DNA of 64,000 nucleotides from Ascarosepion bandense (taxonomy: Eukaryota; Mollusca; Cephalopoda; Sepiida; Sepiidae). Of this stretch, positions 63,961 through 64,000 are shown one piece after another (the first letter of the stretch is position 1; the number at the start of each line of letters is the position of its first letter). The stretch lies in NCBI GenBank assembly GCA_037127315.1, contig JBBBDQ010000309.1, positions 391,001 to 455,000 of the forward strand, read 5' to 3'. The position numbers were made by a program, and so were the translations under genes. The notes under the pieces are model-generated. The model worked only from the letters and a program-made list of their open reading frames with translations. It was not told the DNA's origin and did not search any database.

Positions 63961-64000
63961 ATCCGGTAGTTTGTTGCTGGGAAGAGTTTTTTGATATTTT

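Overview
The window is repeat-rich eukaryotic DNA with no recognisable host gene. It is AT-rich, full of (CA)n, (TA)n, (CT)n, (AAT)n and compound microsatellites, and packed with nested retroelements: Ty3/gypsy, Ty1/copia, R4/Dong-like LINEs with a restriction-like endonuclease, jockey/CR1-like LINE remnants, Penelope-like elements with GIY-YIG ends, and tRNA-derived SINEs. This mix suggests a lophotrochozoan invertebrate, most likely a mollusc and perhaps a cephalopod. That is an inference from element types alone; no host gene is available to confirm it.

Layout. 0-6.5 kb: a diverged repeat, then a broken Ty3 pol fragment and its 1.3-kb LTR, which carries tandem arrays and a palindrome. 6.5-15.5 kb: microsatellites, a decayed LINE reverse transcriptase (9.7-11.4 kb), two foldback elements, and a tandemly repeated LINE 3' end. 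15.5-34 kb: the core of the window. Four R4/Dong-like LINE copies occur in the window and three lie here (A 15.6-19.1, C 25.4-29.2, B 29.5-34.0 kb). A compact Ty3 element (19,221-23,214) has nearly identical 144-bp LTRs and a perfect 5-bp target duplication. A solo LTR sits at 24.25-24.71 kb. 34.8-37.0 kb: a large LTR in inverse orientation related to the one at 3.6-4.9 kb, with four enhancer-like units and a 35-bp hairpin minisatellite. 37.7-44.7 kb: a terminal-inverted-repeat element, the R4 copy D, a tRNA SINE, LINE scraps, and a copia element deleted from gag to RNase H with another LTR inside its 5' LTR. 44.8-48.4 kb: a second copy of the 0-1 kb repeat with promoter-like segments. 48.5-52 kb: a Penelope-like element split by a solo LTR in its catalytic site, followed by SINE-like units that carry hammerhead ribozymes. 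52.6-64 kb: more Penelope-like remnants, a Mag-like Ty3 remnant, a LINE RNase H remnant and low-complexity DNA.

Most notable points: (1) short SINE-like units with a tRNA-like A/B-box head, a type I hammerhead ribozyme (51,334-51,390 and 51,955-52,010) and a TA-rich tail; (2) the intact Ty3 element has no visible tRNA primer site, but the 18 nt directly after its 5' LTR are perfectly complementary to a segment inside that LTR, as in Tf1-type self-priming; (3) an R4-like ORF whose start codon comes from the 3' tail of another copy and which lost exactly the Arg-Pro-Asp of its endonuclease; (4) LTR-borne repeat arrays with a 22-bp palindrome and a covarying hairpin minisatellite. All comparisons were made by eye; no database search or fold program was run.
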